From NCBI GenBank assembly GCA_003402735.1, contig QQNE01000036.1:1-39305 (forward strand): a DNA stretch of 39,305 bases. The letters are read 5' to 3'. This document shows positions 39,057 to 39,305 of the stretch, piece after piece. The first letter of the stretch is position 1. Each line of letters begins with the position of its first letter. Under the pieces are notes generated by a model. It had not been told where the DNA came from and made no database searches. It saw only the letters and a list, made by a program, of their open reading frames with translations. Source of the DNA: Verrucomicrobiota bacterium (GTDB taxonomy: Bacteria > Verrucomicrobiota > Verrucomicrobiia > Verrucomicrobiales > DEV007). The translations under genes and the position numbers were made by a program.

Positions 39057-39305
39057 ACCATCGGTTCGAACCGAAAGCTCGCCTGCCTGCTTTACCCGAT
39101 GCCTGAACTTGGTCTACGCTTCCGAACGATCTCCTGCTCAACGAAATGATCTTGAGATCGGTCCGTGGCGAGGATCATCCCATGCCCGCACCGAGACGGG
39201 CGGCCTTTGTGTTTGTTGAAAACGAGGCGGAGGAGGAAGAGAAAGGACGGGAGTAGGAGGTTGTCAGGTCACTCATACTCCCATTTCTGGATCCAAGGAT
39301 CCCCC
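39057..39305. other. Non-coding tail of the window
   Basis: No gene or RNA recognised in 249 bp. A perfect 12-bp palindrome (CGGTTCGAACCG, 39062-39073) lies just after the der stop; with no T-run after it, a terminator role is doubtful. Confidence 0.4.

Overview
The window reads as GC-rich chromosomal DNA from a member of the PVC group, most likely a verrucomicrobium. This is inferred from gene content, not from a marker phylogeny. The pointers are secreted ThuA-like, PQQ-propeller, oligogalacturonate-lyase-like and esterase proteins, several Tat-type leaders, paired LolA-like proteins, and few clear Shine-Dalgarno sites. Several genes carry a -10-like hexamer only 6-7 nt before the ATG, which suggests leaderless transcripts.

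Layout. 1-1823: end of a surface-polysaccharide-type locus (methyltransferase with a possible frameshift, GT4 glycosyltransferase). 1824-4177: decayed DNA with an internally deleted IS110-family transposase remnant and one secreted beta-helix protein. 4178-7147: Nif3-like metal protein, convergent GT2 glycosyltransferase, two tandem LolA-like periplasmic proteins. 7211-13626: housekeeping genes aroB, dprA, topB, nrdR (with two candidate NrdR boxes upstream), a conserved-looking unknown, and a HIT protein. 13727-13798: tRNA-Asn(GTT). 13777-15438: a 1.6-kb island bounded by a 23-bp direct copy of the tRNA 3' end. It carries a DUF433/DUF5615 toxin-antitoxin pair and debris, with no intact integrase.

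15500-19781: PQQ-like propeller, small membrane protein, a MinD/ParA-type ATPase fused to C-terminal membrane helices and translationally coupled to an Smr-domain protein, then a secreted esterase. 19835-23200 (minus strand): a compact operon of PdeM-like phosphoesterase, TPR-AAA+ ATPase and TPR-membrane protein. 23309-26271: TldD (with a Tat-like leader) and TldE. 26289-28878: ThuA-like protein, tiny membrane protein, oligogalacturonate-lyase-like protein.

28996-35610 is the most notable part. It is a tightly overlapping operon for a dedicated type II fatty-acid or polyketide-like pathway: FabL-type enoyl reductase, FabG, an unusually long acyl carrier protein, a fused double-hotdog dehydratase, two ketosynthases with intact Cys-His-His triads, and one polypeptide joining an AcpS-type phosphopantetheinyl transferase to an LpxL/HtrB-type acyltransferase. 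A Tat-type flavin amine oxidase follows (35623-37113). The operon appears able to activate its own carrier, build and reduce a chain, and transfer it to a lipid acceptor. The product cannot be read from sequence alone. The window closes with a Bcp peroxiredoxin and the GTPase Der, followed by 249 bp without a recognisable gene.
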